Source: Sapria himalayana
Taxonomy: Eukaryota > Streptophyta > Magnoliopsida > Malpighiales > Rafflesiaceae
DNA: 64,000 nt
Assembly (NCBI GenBank): GCA_029783825.1
Contig: JAREIK010016134.1
Coordinates: forward strand, 61,515-125,514
Direction: 5' to 3'
The position numbers and the translations under genes are program-made. How positions within the stretch are numbered: position 1 is the first letter of the stretch; each line of letters opens with the position of its first letter. Shown here in pieces: positions 49,862 through 62,989 of the stretch. Below the pieces are notes generated by a model. It ran no database searches. It was given only the letters and a program-made list of their open reading frames with translations, and was not told the origin of the DNA.

Positions 49862-50268
49862 GTCTTTACTTGCACTGGGAAGATCTGCTTATTGGCAAAT
49901 ACCAGTAAAACTACATCTCAAAGTTTTTCATCATTTAGCATCCTATGCAACTCATCTCTGGCATCAACTACTCGAACACTGTCATTGCTATCCACGACAA
50001 ATATGAGACCTTGGGTATTTTGAAAGTAATCCCTCCAGAAAGGGCGAACGTTGTCTTGACCCCCCAACATCCTACACAATGAAATTGATGTTTTTATATT
50101 TAACAGTCTCTACATTGAATACAATAGCAGGAATTGTGGTTACAATTTCACAAGCTTCAACTATTAAAGAATGGTTATCTATCCACCATCATCAAGACCT
50201 AGCATCAAAATCCTCATCTCCTTGTTGGCAAACAGCCTACTGAACAACTTTGTGAATGTAAACCCCAT
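49862..50268 (-). pseudogene. ARF1: ARF (ADP-ribosylation factor) pseudogene, intronless, 3' truncated
   Basis: ARF1-class small GTPases recruit COPI coats at the Golgi. From ATG at 50268 the - strand reads [17 protein letters not shown], then MLGLDDGG followed by a stop where the GKT phosphate-binding loop should continue. A frame change leads to [20 protein letters not shown]. Another leads to [18 protein letters not shown] and [17 protein letters not shown], and VLLVFANKQ, with the guanine-binding NKQD site shifted by one lost base. No intron interrupts about 135 codons. The C-terminal third is missing. A 17 bp direct repeat (TTTAGCATCCTATGCAA, 49841-49857 and 49934-49950) marks the 3' end. 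Most likely it is a retrocopy embedded in the AT repeat. Confidence 0.88.
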
Positions 50269-50389
50269 TTCTTCCATAAATCTCAATCCCTTTATCATTT
50301 GGTAGTAAAGATATCTGATGAGGGAAAAAAAGAATCAATAGACCTCAATAGATGGTAACCAGAGAGGGAGGTCGACATCTATATGTTTT

Positions 50390-50930
50390 TATACCTGTAA
50401 TATATATAATTAAAAATAGAGTTATATATAGTTAAACTTATAATTATATAGAAATATATTGATACAAGTAGTTATAAGTAGCTATACATAAATTTATACA
50501 AAGTTATAAATAAATATATAGATTAAATTTTATGATTACATATATGTATACATAGATACAAATATATTATATTTAATTATATAGAGTATTACAAAGATAT
50601 AAAATATTTATATATAATCATACACATATAGTTATAAATATGTATGCAGTTAAAGATATAGTTATATATATATTTTATAGATATACGTATAGTAAAATAC
50701 AATGATATATAGTTGTATATTATTATACATATGATATATTTTGTTAAAAATACAGTTATATAGAATTACTCATATAGTTATAAAATTAATATAGTTTAAA
50801 AAATAGTTATATGTAGTTATTAATATTGTTAAAAAACTATTTACATAGTTACAAATATAGTTAAATATAATTATGAAGAGTTTTATATAGTTATACAAAT
50901 ATGTATAAATAGTTATCATATATTGTGATA
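50390..50930. repeat. AT-rich repeat continuing right of the ARF pseudogene
   Basis: Degenerate ATATAGTTATA-type sequence resumes here, matching the type found left of the pseudogene. The pseudogene therefore looks inserted within, or carried along with, this repeat. No coding signal. Confidence 0.6.
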
Positions 50931-52915
50931 ACAACACACTCTAAAATGTTCAATTGAATTACACCACTATAGAGAAAGAACTTGTATCAATAATCTTTTC
51001 TTTTGGAAAATTAATATCATATTTAGTGGGGACAAAAGTCATAGTATATACTAAATATTATATAATCAAATATCTCATAGAAAAGTAAGATGTCTACCCT
51101 AGATTGATTTGATAGATTTTACTTTTACAATAATTCGAACTAGAGATATTAGATAAGAAATGTACAAATAATCAAAATTGAAAATAGCTTATCAAGACTA
51201 GAAAAAGAAGATTGAAGAGTTATTGAAGAAGATTAGATAGATTTTTAATTTGAACAAATTATAGTTTTGAATGAAAATGTAACACCATGATATTTAGAAT
51301 TGAATGAACCTTTATCATTGCAAGTATTACTCTGATCAAAATTTGAGGCAAAGTGTTATAGATGAGAGATTAGTTGTATCTTGTAATAATGTCACTTTTT
51401 GCTCATGCTCTCACGAATTTTTGGAACATGTTAATATTTATGAGCTCAAGTATTTTTCTTCTCAAAATTAATGTTAATATTTACATATATATGATAAATA
51501 TATATGTGCATATACACTGCCCTACACATAAACACATTTATACATCCATATACATTACAATATATTATATATCAGTATACACATTTATGTTCTTTTGTAT
51601 ATTTTCACACATGTATCTACATTTTCAAAGTAGTGTGTATATACATGTATGCATGCATATACTACTGTACACCCACACAACACACACATATACCTATATA
51701 CGTAATTTATTTTTAAAGTTACACATGAAACTATTATATATATATATGTGTGTGTGTGTGTGTCTGTGAATAAATGTATTTAAAATTTTTTGATTTTGCA
51801 AATTTATTTAAAATAAAATATTAAATATTGTATAAAATTTATAAAATATTATAAATTTTTTATATTTAAAACAAAATGTGTGTGTGTGAAGCATATTAAT
51901 GGATAAAATGAAATTATGAATTAAATATATGAGCTTTTATTATATTCAAATAGTTGTTTTTTTAATATTTATATTAAAATAAGTATCATTATACTCATAT
52001 AAATAAAAAAAATAGACATATCTGTAAATTATTTGGTTTTACAATTTAGTTAAAAATGAAAATATTGTTCATAATAGATAATATAATTTTTGTTTGTCTA
52101 TATACTTTTTTTATTAAAATATTAATGTCTATGATAAATTTCTACATATTATTTATTATGATTAATAAATTTTTATAAACTTTAAAATTCAAACAAATAT
52201 AATGTAGTGCATATAAATACATGTCTTTATTGTTTCGAAAAAATAAATTATTTCTTTAATTATGTTCAAACAAAATAGATTACCATATAAATATAAGATT
52301 AAATTTTTCTACAAGTAATTATTATTATATGTTATTAAAAATATATAAAAGACCATATATATATATATATATATATAGAATTTGTTTTTATATATATATT
52401 TTTTACAGTTTTTTTTAATTTTTTTTATAATTTAATACATTACAATGTTTTTTTTAATTAATAAATACATTTCAAACATTATTTATTTATAATAAATAAC
52501 ATATTGAATATTATAAGGTGCAAATTTTATTTTGTAAATAATTTTTATTTTTAAAGTTTTTTCTTTGTAAATTGAAACTACATCACACCTATTCTTTAGA
52601 AATTTATTATAATATTTATTACACATGCATGTTGTTATTTGTTTTGAAAATTACAAAATGAATTTTAAAAAATGAACATTTTATTAGAAATCAATTTTAG
52701 TAAATGATATTAAGTGAAACAAAAAACAAACCCTAAACATATTATATCATAATGATTTATACAAGCATATAAAATATAATAAAAAAATATTTAAGATTGA
52801 AAGAATTAAATTTAATTTCCAAAAATATATGAGAAAATGATAAAGATTTATACAATGTCCAAAAAAGCATGTATGAATGAGATGAATGATAATAATGGAT
52901 ATTAAGTTTCTGAAT
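50930..52915. other. AT-rich region with microsatellites, no gene seen
   Basis: The interval 50930-51470 shows no repeat or gene I can support. The interval 51480-51770 is alternating TA/CA/TG sequence ending in (TG)n at about 51745-51765; the 131-residue open frame at 51374-51769 is a product of it. The interval 51780-52915 is AT-rich with (AT)n at about 52355-52377 and otherwise nothing recognisable. Confidence 0.5.
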
Positions 52916-52919
52916 CATG

Positions 52920-53229
52920 TAGTTTTACATGTTGTAGATGTAGTTATATATATTTTTCATGAAATTATATATATTTAGACATATGACTATGTATTGGTAT
53001 TGATGTAGATAAATACATTTATATATAGTAATATATTGATATACATATTGTTAAATATATTTAAATATAGTTATATATATATGTGTGTGTGTGTGTATTA
53101 ATATATGTTATTATATTTATATATAGATATGTTTAAGTATACTGTTTATGTATACTATTTATATATAGTTATGTTTATTAATGTAGATAAATACACTCAT
53201 ATATAGTAATATGTTGATATACATAATGT

Positions 53230-53279
<50 letters not shown>

Positions 53280-54786
53280 GTATGTATATATGTATATTAA
53301 ATATACATTGTTATATTTATATATTATGTTTATGTTTACTATTTTTTTAGTTATATATATATAGTAAAATACATATATATAAGAAATTCGAATTATATCA
53401 CACATGATATGATGTATAGTTATTTATAAATACACTTATATAAAATACACTTATGTTTATGCATACTATTTATGTATACTATTTATATAGTTATGTATAT
53501 TGATGTTTATCAAGTCAACATATCTTATACTATTTATGTATACTATTTATATACTATTTATATTACTATTTATATATCTATTTATATATTTGTATATTAA
53601 TATACATACATTTATATATAGTAATATGTTGATATACATATTGTTTATCTATATATAGTTATATATATATATATTGTGTGTATGTAATTTAAATATAGAT
53701 TGTTATATTTATATATAGTTATGTTTATGTATAATGTTTTTATAGTAATAGATATAGTAAAATATACTTATATAAGAAATTCTAATTATATCACACACGC
53801 ATATTAATTTATATTTATGTTTAAATACACTTATATAAAAAAGACTTATGTTTAAGTATACTATTTATGTATAATATTTATGTATAGTTTATTATATTGA
53901 TGTAGATATCTACTCGGCATACTTTTTACTGTTTATGTATACTATTTATATATAGTTATGTATATTAATGTAGATAAATACATTTATATATAGTAATATG
54001 TTGATATACATAATGTTAAATACATTTATATATAGTTATATATCTATATAAATATATATATGTATGTATGTATATTAAATATACATTTTATATTTATAAA
54101 TAGTTATGTTTATGTATACTATTTTTTTAGTTATATATATATAGTAAAATACATGTATGTAAGAAATTTGAATTATATCACACATGCATATTGATGTATA
54201 GTTATGTTTAAATACACTTATATAAAATACACTTATATAAAATACACTTATGTTTATGTATACAGTTTATGTATACTTTTTATATATAGTCATGTATATT
54301 GATGTAGATATCAAGTCGGCATACCTTATATTTTTTTATGTATATTGTTTTTAATTAGTTATGTATATTAATGTAGATAAATACATTTATATATAGTAAT
54401 ATGTTTATATAGATATTATTAAATACATTTATATATAGTTATATATATATATATATGTATGTATGTATATTTAATATACGTTGTTAAATTTTTATATAAT
54501 TATGTTTATATACTATTTTTTTAGTTATATATATATAAAATACACTCATATTCGAATAATATCACACATACATATTGATGTATAGTTATGTTTAAATACA
54601 CTTATTTAAAATACACATATGTTTATTTATACTATTTTTCTATACTGTTTATATATAGTTATGTATATGATGTAGATATCAAGTCGGCATACCTTATACT
54701 ATTTATGTGTATAGATTATATATTTGTGTATTAATGTAGATAAATACATTTTTATATAATATGTTTATATACATATTGTTAAATAC

Positions 54787-54818
<32 letters not shown>

Positions 54819-55395
54819 TATTAGATATATATATATATATTATATATTATAATATTAATATACTTATATTTATATATAATTTTGTTTATGTACACTATTT
54901 TTTTTAGTTTTTTATATAGTAAAAAAACTTATATAAGAAATTTGAATTATATCACACATGCATATTGATGTATAGTTTTGTTTAAATACACTTATATAAA
55001 ATACACTTTTGTTTATATACCCTGTTTATGTATACTATTTATATATAGTTATGTATATTGATGTAAATATCAAGTTGGCAAGCCTTATACTATTTATGTA
55101 AACTATTTATATATAGTTATATATTAATGTAGATAAATACATTTATATATAGTAATATGTTTATATACATATTGTTAAATACATTTATATATAGTTATAT
55201 ATATAATATATATATATGGACATTAAATATACGTTGTTAAATTTATATATAATTATGTTTATGTATACTATTTTTTTAGTTTTATATATATAGTAATATA
55301 CATTTATATAAGAAATTCGAATTATATCACACATGCATATTGATGTATAGTTATGTTTAAATACACTTATTTAAAATAAACGTATGTTTATGTAT
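52920..55395. repeat. AT-rich satellite array, 384 bp unit
   Basis: The landmark TCACACATGCATATTGATGT, or a close variant, occurs at 53408, 53791, 54179, 54562, 54952 and 55327: spacings 383, 388, 383, 390 and 375 bp. Each unit also carries GATAAATACATTTATATATA, a short AT/GT microsatellite (expanded to (GT)n at about 53231-53263), and GATATCAAGTCGGCATACC. About six and a half units are present. There is no coding signal. This regular period is the mark of a tandem satellite. Confidence 0.85.
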
Positions 55396-55924
55396 ACTAT
55401 TTATATATAGTTATGTCGGCATACCTAAGTATGTATACTATTTATATTGATGTATAAATGTATAATAGTTATGTAATTATCAAGATGATACCTAAGTATT
55501 CATACTAGTTATGTAGATATAATGTCGGCATACCTAAGTATGTATACTAGTTTTGTAGATATCAAGTTGGCATACCTAAGTATGTATACTAGTTATGTAT
55601 AAAATTGACATGCATATCGATGTATACTATTTTGTAGATATCAAATCGGCATACCTAAGTATGTATACTATTTATGTAGATATCAAGTTGGCATACCTAA
55701 GTATGTATACTAGTTATGTTGATATCAAGTCGACATACCTAAGTATGTATACTAGTTATGTATAAAATATACATGCATATTGATGTATACTATTTTTGTA
55801 GATATCAAGTCAGCATACCTAAGTATGTATACTTTTTATATTGATGTATAAATGTTTACTAGTTATGTAGATATCAAGTCGACATACCTAAGTATGTATA
55901 CTAGTTATATATATATCAAGTCGG
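55396..55924. repeat. 42 bp tandem repeat derived from the 384 bp satellite
   Basis: CATACCTAAGTATGTATACT recurs, sometimes with changes, at 55420, 55529, 55571, 55650, 55692, 55734, 55814 and 55883, with a weak copy near 55489. Many spacings are exactly 42 bp, with others of 69-81 bp. Its GATATCAAGTCGGCATACC part also occurs once per 384 bp unit, so a sub-segment of the satellite has been amplified. The array is cut at 55924 by the copia LTR. Confidence 0.85.
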
Positions 55925-57908
55925 TGTAGGGAATAAAATCATAAAATGCAGCGGAATTAGTTTTTAAAATATTTTTCATGAATTCTTATTTTAGCAGGAA
56001 TCCATGCAAACACATATTAATATCAAAAGATGAAGATCAGATCTATACCTTTTATTGTGATAAAAGATTTTTTTACTTGTAAGATTGAAAGAAATCCTTG
56101 TACCATAGTCTTCAATTTCGCCCTCCTTCTTTAAGGTGTGTGGGCACCAAGAATTCAGATCTGGAACAATACACTCTAGATTTACCTTGCATACTCAACA
56201 CTTGATGCAAGGGGTCTCTTAGGATAATAAACTCTCTTGTAGGCTAGGTTTCTTATAAAAAAGAATCTATTTTGGTTTTTAGAGATGTTTCAAATCCTTA
56301 TCAAATAAGGAAAACAAATTAATTATATTTAATATTCTTAAATTCACTTTCTTATCAAATAAGAAATGAATTATATACATTTAATATTCTTAAATTCACT
56401 TTCATATCAAATAAGAAAATGAATTATATACATTTAATATTATTAAATTCAAATCCTTATCAAATAAGAGATGATTTAATAATATTTAATATTCTTAAAT
56501 TCAAATTCTTATCAAATAGGAAAATAAATTATATACATTTAATATTCATTATTTCAAAGCATTATCAATTAAGGAAATGAATTAATAATATTAAATATTC
56601 TTAAATTCAAATTCTTATCAAATAAGAAAATGAATTATATACTTTTAATATTCATTAATTCTATACATTTAATATTTATTAATTCAAATCCTTATCAAAA
56701 AAGGAAATGAATTAATAATTTTAAATTCAAATCCTTATCAAATAAAAAAATGAATTAATGATATTTAATATTATTACCCTTTGTAGATTATTTTTTTATT
56801 TAATGAGCAAACGAATAAAATTCGAATTCAAATAATAATGATTGTTATTCTTATCATTTTATATTGCTAAAGAGAGTTTAATTTATTCCAAATCATGAAT
56901 AGTTCATTGTAGTAATAAAGAGGTGGAATTGGGACCCTTGGACCTACAATTTCAAGCTCCAATAAATTCAATAATTAATTAAACTTTTTAATCAATTATT
57001 TTAATTTATTAATTTTAGAGTTATTCCACTAAAAACTTGAAATTGAACTTTTGTCCTTACAGTATCGATTTTACTCAAAAATTTAGAGTGTCCATTGATT
57101 TAATCATTACATGTAGTTCTATCCTCCAAGAAGTTGTTCATAACTAGAGTCGGGTGAAATTAACATTTGCCCCTCTAATTATATCTTGATCCTTAGTTCC
57201 ATTAATCCACTAGTGAACAATTAATTTATAAACATGTTATAAATTAGAGCACTCAAACTATTCAGTTCCAGAACCAATACTTAAGGGAACCAACTATCCA
57301 TCTTCTATAGGAAGTGTTGGATTCCATGTCCATAGTTTATATTCCCAGCTACATACATCAATGGGCCTCCAAGACACAAGTATTGTGCCCATTTCATAAT
57401 GGATTTTAACCCAAGACTCAAAAGGCCCAGTTGACATAAACAAGAGTCTATGACTACTTAGGGTTGAGACTGATCTGCATATGATCATCTATCGGCGATG
57501 TTTTAATTCTTGAGATAAACGGTATTTAAAAGAATTTAAAAACTGCCTTAGTCCTGTCCTATATACTCTTATTATATATGGAGCCTCCACTTTAATGTCC
57601 CCACATTAGTGACCTGGATTAAGGTCACTTCATTCAATGATAGTGAACCACCCTAGTAATATTTAATTTGAAGATCCCCAAACTTCAATTAATTTATTAC
57701 GAACAATTTGATTTATAATCCATAACCTCGATCCTTTCATGTATAATTATTATACACTGAATTATGGTTACAATAATAAATCTGGAATTTTTTGATGTTT
57801 CACTCATAGATTATGCACAACATAGCTAAATGTAATAAATATAATACTTTTATTAATTTCATAAAACATAAATACAAATTCATGCATTATAGGGCACTAT
57901 CCCTAACA
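55925..57908 (-). mobile_element. 3' LTR of a Ty1/copia element (1984 bp)
   Basis: In the element's - strand orientation the LTR begins TGTTAGGGATAGTGCCC at 57908 and ends ATTCCCTACA at 55925, giving the TG...CA form with short inverted ends. A polypurine tract adjoins it at 57909-57922. Its left edge sits within the 42 bp repeat (flank CAAGTCGG). No second LTR is in the window because the element is cut on its 5' side, so the duplicated target site cannot be checked. The - strand open frame 57294-57488 is not a gene. Confidence 0.88.
56290..56770. repeat. ~53 bp tandem repeat inside the LTR
   Basis: The word TTATCAAATAAG with flanking TTTAATATTCTTAAATTCA recurs at about 56297, 56351, 56402, 56455, 56508, 56561 and beyond, at a spacing of about 51-54 bp. 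Around nine diverged units are seen. They account for about a quarter of the LTR length. Confidence 0.8.
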
Positions 57909-57922
57909 ATCTCTCACTTGCT
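57909..57922 (-). promoter_or_regulatory. Polypurine tract of the copia element
   Basis: Read on the - strand, AGCAAGTGAGAGAT immediately precedes the LTR start TGTTAGGG. This is the expected primer site for plus-strand DNA synthesis and resembles the AAGTGGGAGA tract of many plant copia elements. Confidence 0.8.
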
Positions 57923-57939
57923 CTAAAGCATGTGAGACA

Positions 57940-59960
57940 TGTCTTTTAAACCCATCCCATATAATTGACCCTTAAATGATTTTTTAGGCAACATCTTGGT
58001 GAACGGATCCACAAGGTTGTCTTGCGATGTTATCTTCATAATAGCCACGTCATCCTGATGTACAATTTCTCTAATTAAATGATACTTCCTCTATATATGT
58101 TTCACTCTCTTGTGACTCCTTGATTCTTTGGAGTTTGCCACAGCTCCACTACTGTCACAGTAAAGTACTATGGGTTTATCCATATTTGGAACAACTTCTA
58201 GATCTGTAATGAAGTTCTTGAGCCAGACCACTTCTTTAGCTACTTCACAAGCTGCTATATATTCAGCTTCCATGGTAGAATCTGTGATGCTAGATTGTTT
58301 TACACTTCTCCATTCCACAGCTCCACCACCAAGAGTGAATACTAACCCAGACATTGACTTTCAACTTTCGTCATCTTTCATGAAGTCAGAATCAGTATAT
58401 CCAATGAGATTTAGGTCAACACCTGAATAAATCAACATATAGTTTCTCATTCATCTAAGGTACTTGAGAATGTGCTTCACTGCAATCTAGTATACCATCT
58501 CTGGGTTGGATTGATAATGGCTAACAATTCCCACTACATAGCATATGTTTGGTATTGTATACAGCATGACATACATGAGGCTACCCACTACTGAGGCATA
58601 AGGAACCACTCTTATGTACTATTCTTCTTGAGGTGTGGTAGGACACTACTCCTTTGATAGAAAATTTTATGTCGATTTGGTAGGTAACCCTTCTTTGAAT
58701 TCTTTATCAAAACCTATCCAGTACCTTATCAATATAAGATGTTGAGACAGTGCTAAGAGTCTATTCTTACGATTTTATGATTTGGATCCCAAGTACATAA
58801 CTCGCTTGTCCCAAATCTTTCATTTGAAACATTTTGAGTAGCCATTTCTTTATGTCGGACAATAATCCTATATCATTCCCAATGAGTAGGATATCATCCA
58901 CGTATAGTACCAAAAAGACTACTTTGGTTTCCTTGATGTACTTGTAGACACAAGGTTCATCAACATTTTGCTCAAAATTGAAGGCTGTGATCATTTCATC
59001 AAACCTTAGGTTCCATGACCTTGAAGCTTGTTTAAGCCCATAAATGGACTTAATTAGCTTGCATATTTTCTGCTATTGACCTTTAACTATGAAACCCTCT
59101 GGTTGCATCATATAAATGCTTTCATCAAAAAAACCATTCAAAAAAGTAGTATTGACATCCATTTGCCATATCTCATAATCGAAAGTAGCAGCAATGGAAA
59201 GAAGGATGCGAATGGATTTAATCATAGCTACTGGGGATATAGTCTCTTCATAATCGACTCCCTCCTTTTGTGTATAGCCTTTTTTACTAGTTGTGCTTTG
59301 AAAGTCTTCACTTTCTCTTTAAACCTCTCTTTTTCTTTAGATCCATTTGCACCCAATGGGCCTGACTAATTTAGGTAGATCTACAAGTTCCCAGACTAAA
59401 TTGGAATACATATATTCCATTTCTTGTTCCATGGATGTTAGCCATTTTTCCTTATCAGGATCATCCATCGCATGCTTGTAAGACAATGGATCATCATCAC
59501 TAGTATTAGGTACAACAACATTTGCTTCACTGGTCTCTTTATAGCGAATTGGTTGTTTAGAAAACCTCCCACTACGTCGAGGTGTAATGATATCCTGTAT
59601 AGGATGTTTAGTCGCTTTGTTATGTTCCCCAATAAAGGTTATTGGTAGTTGACTGATCTGATCAAATTGTAATTCCTATAGTGACCTACTTTGAGGTTTG
59701 AAGTTTGCCATGTGGTCATTTTCAAGAAAGGTAGCATTTGTCGATATAAATACTTTCTTATCTTGAGGACTGTAGAACAAACCTTTCCTCATGCCTGTGG
59801 GGTAACCAACAAATGGACATACTTCTGTTCATGATTCTAGCTTCCCAGTCTCTCATTTCAGCACATGTGCTGTGCACCCCCATATACGGATATAACGTAA
59901 ACTGGGTTTACGACCACTCCATAACTCTAAGGGTGTGTGTTGGATAAACTTAGAGATAAA
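57940..59960 (-). pseudogene. Ty1/copia polyprotein, 3' half: integrase end, reverse transcriptase, RNase H
   Basis: On the - strand from 59960: TPLELWSGRKPSLRYIRIWG (frame-broken, integrase end), CPFVGYP, STNATFLENDHMANFKPQS (about 59745-59690), and the linker RRSGRFSKQPIRYKET. The reverse transcriptase begins near DKEKWLTSMEQEMEYMYSN (59455-59400) and holds the catalytic LYVDDILLIGND, with YVDD at 58894-58905. RNase H lies at 58091-58354 ([47 protein letters not shown]). The end is VDPFTKMLPKKSFKG (about 58005-57960). Gag, protease and most of the integrase are missing beyond the break at about 59960. Stops and frameshifts occur between the domains. Confidence 0.9.
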
Positions 59961-59979
59961 AATGTAATCAATTTTTAAT

Positions 59980-62720
59980 AATTCCTATTAAAGATAAAAT
60001 AAAACTATGATTAAACCTGGAACCATTTTGGGTATATATACTCAATATATGGTGCAACCTCTTCATAATTAAGTAAAATATAGCTTCGGGTTGCTTTGTA
60101 CTCTTCATCTATCATATCTTTTCATTGTTCTTCCAAATGCTCTTCCAGGGTGCTTGAAATATATATAGTTTATCCACAGAATTATCTTCTGCCATCACAT
60201 GGCATTCATCATTTTGAGGCACATTTCTATTCTTTGTATTGACATGATCCTCAAAATAATAAGAACAAAATGATGATGCTTCTTCTACTAAATATGCATT
60301 GCAAATTCAATCTTCAACTTTTTCCTTATTTCTAACATTCAATTTCAACTCACGAAGATACCTACAACCATAATGTTAGCTTTCAATTATATAAATTACA
60401 AAATTACTTTGTGGATAAAATAATAAAACACATCAATTATATGTATTTACCTCTAAAAAGGATACATCCACCTATATTGCACGAGCCCTTCTATCCTTGC
60501 TTAATATGCCAAATAGACCGGCGAATGCTCCATTGAGTAAAAAAAACTCAGTGGGAATATTAGTTAAAGCTTACAAATAATAAGTGGAATGTCAATCTCC
60601 AGCCTCACCGTGTCATCTATTTTGATTGTGGTTGCAATAGTTGTTTGAAAAACAAACTAAGTTCTGTAAGGGCCTTCCAAACACTTAGAGAAAATAATTC
60701 ACAGAATACAATTGATATTAATCTCTACATAAATGGATGACTGTCATGACTTTGCATTCCAAATAACTTATGATTCTTCATATCTACACATCTACCCATA
60801 TTTGGCACATATCCATCAGAGGATTTCAAATTTTTAACCCATTCATACAATATCCTTTCCTTCTTATTAAGTGTATAGCAATCTTTATAAAATTTTCATG
60901 TTGCCTCATTCAGTTTCAATGTAGGACACTGATAGTAATCATTCAGCTCATGTCTTGATTTTAAAGTATCTTTTGTTTTTCCATATACATTAAAGATAGT
61001 ATTGAAAACATTGTCAAGTATATTTTTTTCATTATGCATTACATCTAAGTTATCACGAATTAAATTGGAATTCCAATAGGGCAAGTCCCAAATATATACT
61101 ACGTTTCCTCCATCCAAATATTTTGCCTATTGGTCCATTACTTCTAGTAGCATCCTTTTCAGTTAACTTCTTCAAACACAAACTCTAAATCTTTATCATA
61201 ATATCATCTTCTGAACGAAATATTGGTGTAACTATCATCACAGTTTTATTTTTTTGAAATGGAGTTCTATTTCTTCGAAATGGATAATTCGTAGGTAGAA
61301 ACTTACGATGGTTATCAAATTATGACTATTTACCACAATATTTGAGGATAAATGTATCAGAATTTTTCATGCAATACAGGCATGTAAATCATCCTGTAGT
61401 ACTCTAGTCATACAATATTGAATATGTAGGAATGTCACTTATCGTCCACATAATGGCCGTGCACATAATGAAAATTTGCTTCTTTGAGATATCATATGTA
61501 TTCATGCCAACATTTCACAAATAATTTAACTCTGCAATAAATGCTGTAAAACACATCCACCATGTCTTTCAAATTTTTTGGCCCTGGAACTAATATTGAC
61601 AAAAATATGTATTGCTCTGTCATACACAACCACATAGGCAAGTTATAAGGTGTCACTATCACTGTCCATTTTGAATAATGTTGTCTAGATTGCCCAAATG
61701 GCTTACATCCATCAGTGTAGAGACCCAATCTACATTTTGACTTTCAGCTACAAAATCTTGATGTATATGATTAAAATGCTGCCAAGAAAGTGAATCTGAT
61801 GGATGACACATTACCGCTTCTTCAACCTAATGCTCGAAATGCCACCTCATATTATTTTCTATAGCATTTGATGCATATAGTCTCTTTAATCAAAGAATTA
61901 ATGAAAAATAATACATCTTCTTAAATGCAACTTTCAATTTTTGTTGCGTATCTACAACACGAGGTGCCTTCTTAAATCTTAGATGATCACAAAACTTAGA
62001 GCTAATTAAATTACTATCACCACCCCGATATAACATATATCCATTGAAACAACAATCAATTTTTTCCACAGGTAGACCCTTTCCTCTTTGTAACTTCTTA
62101 GTGTTGTAAAAGTTGTTAGTGATCAAATTATTATCCAAAATAATCTCTTTCATTAGTTCTGTAACCTGATCAGATAATTTCTCAGACATCTAACTTAATT
62201 CTCATAAGTCGAGCCACAAGTGACAATTATGAATGTGTTTTACAACCAGGCCACTACTCTTTATCTATAACTTTAAGCATTTCATAAAATTTTTGAGCTT
62301 CAGGATTCGGTGGTTCAACCATGTAATCTATAATGAAGTCAGCACCAGTAGCTTACATGATCATTCTATAGTATGTATTTGATGATTCTTCACCACAAGA
62401 AAATGATTCAGTACCCTCATTTTGGTCAATATTCAGAGCCATTGTACATTCCCCATGATAAATCCAAACAAAATAATTTGGCACAAAGCCATATTTAGCC
62501 AAATGGTATCTTATAGTTTTCAACATGAAAAGGAATATTTTGAACTTGCGATGATTATAGGACACTTAATTTTTTCTCCATCCATCTATCTCGACTGACT
62601 ACATGCAAAATTGATGAAAGTTTCAAGCCCACTCAAAAAATCTTTATTCAAAATTTCAGTCATAAACCTTCTGTACATCCATGGACGATGTGAAATGATT
62701 TTGCCCTATTTTATTTACAA
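59980..62720 (-). pseudogene. CACTA TNPD-like transposase (tnp2 family), copy 2
   Basis: The same domain order as copy 1: TIRYHLAKYGFVPNYFVWIY (about 62515-62455); KLSDQVTELMKEI, NFYNTKKLQRGKGLPVEKID, CDHLRFKKAPRVVD and FKKMYYF (61890-62189); LYTDGCKPFGQSRQHYSKW, VTPYNLPMWLCM and SILVPGPKN (61492-61728); RDNLDVMHNEKNILDNVF and GKTKDTLKSRHELNDYY (60896-61117); then a DUF4218-like part (about 60390-60250). Some parts are closer to the family pattern than copy 1 (for example PVEKIDCC and VPGPKN), so copy 2 may be less decayed there. Frames are still broken, so it is inactive. Confidence 0.85.
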
Positions 62721-62989
62721 AAATAATGCTCAATCATTATTTAAATTAAACATTCTATTACTTCAAAACATACTAATAATTAAATAAAATTACTTATAGA
62801 TGAATATTTAAAAATTAAATATTGTGAATATCGAGGAAATGCATTTGCATAATCTATATGAATTGATAAAACATTTTTTAGCTCGATAAAGATTAATAGA
62901 TACCACGGTAATACTAGAAAAATGGAACAAAATATGATAATGCACAAGAAAAGAAAGCAAAAAGAAAGTCATTTAAAGTTTGAAGGGGG

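Noticed and set aside
51374..51769. 131-codon + strand open frame rich in Tyr, His, Ile and Thr
   Set aside because: It follows alternating TA/CA/TG microsatellite and has no recognisable domain.
55396..55924. CRISPR-like regular repeats of about 20 bp with similar spacing
   Set aside because: The sequence between the repeats is itself repeated (42 bp tandem units), there are no unique spacers or cas genes, and the context is a plant satellite.
57294..57488. - strand open frame of 64 codons
   Set aside because: It is inside the copia LTR, which is non-coding in this family type; no domain seen.
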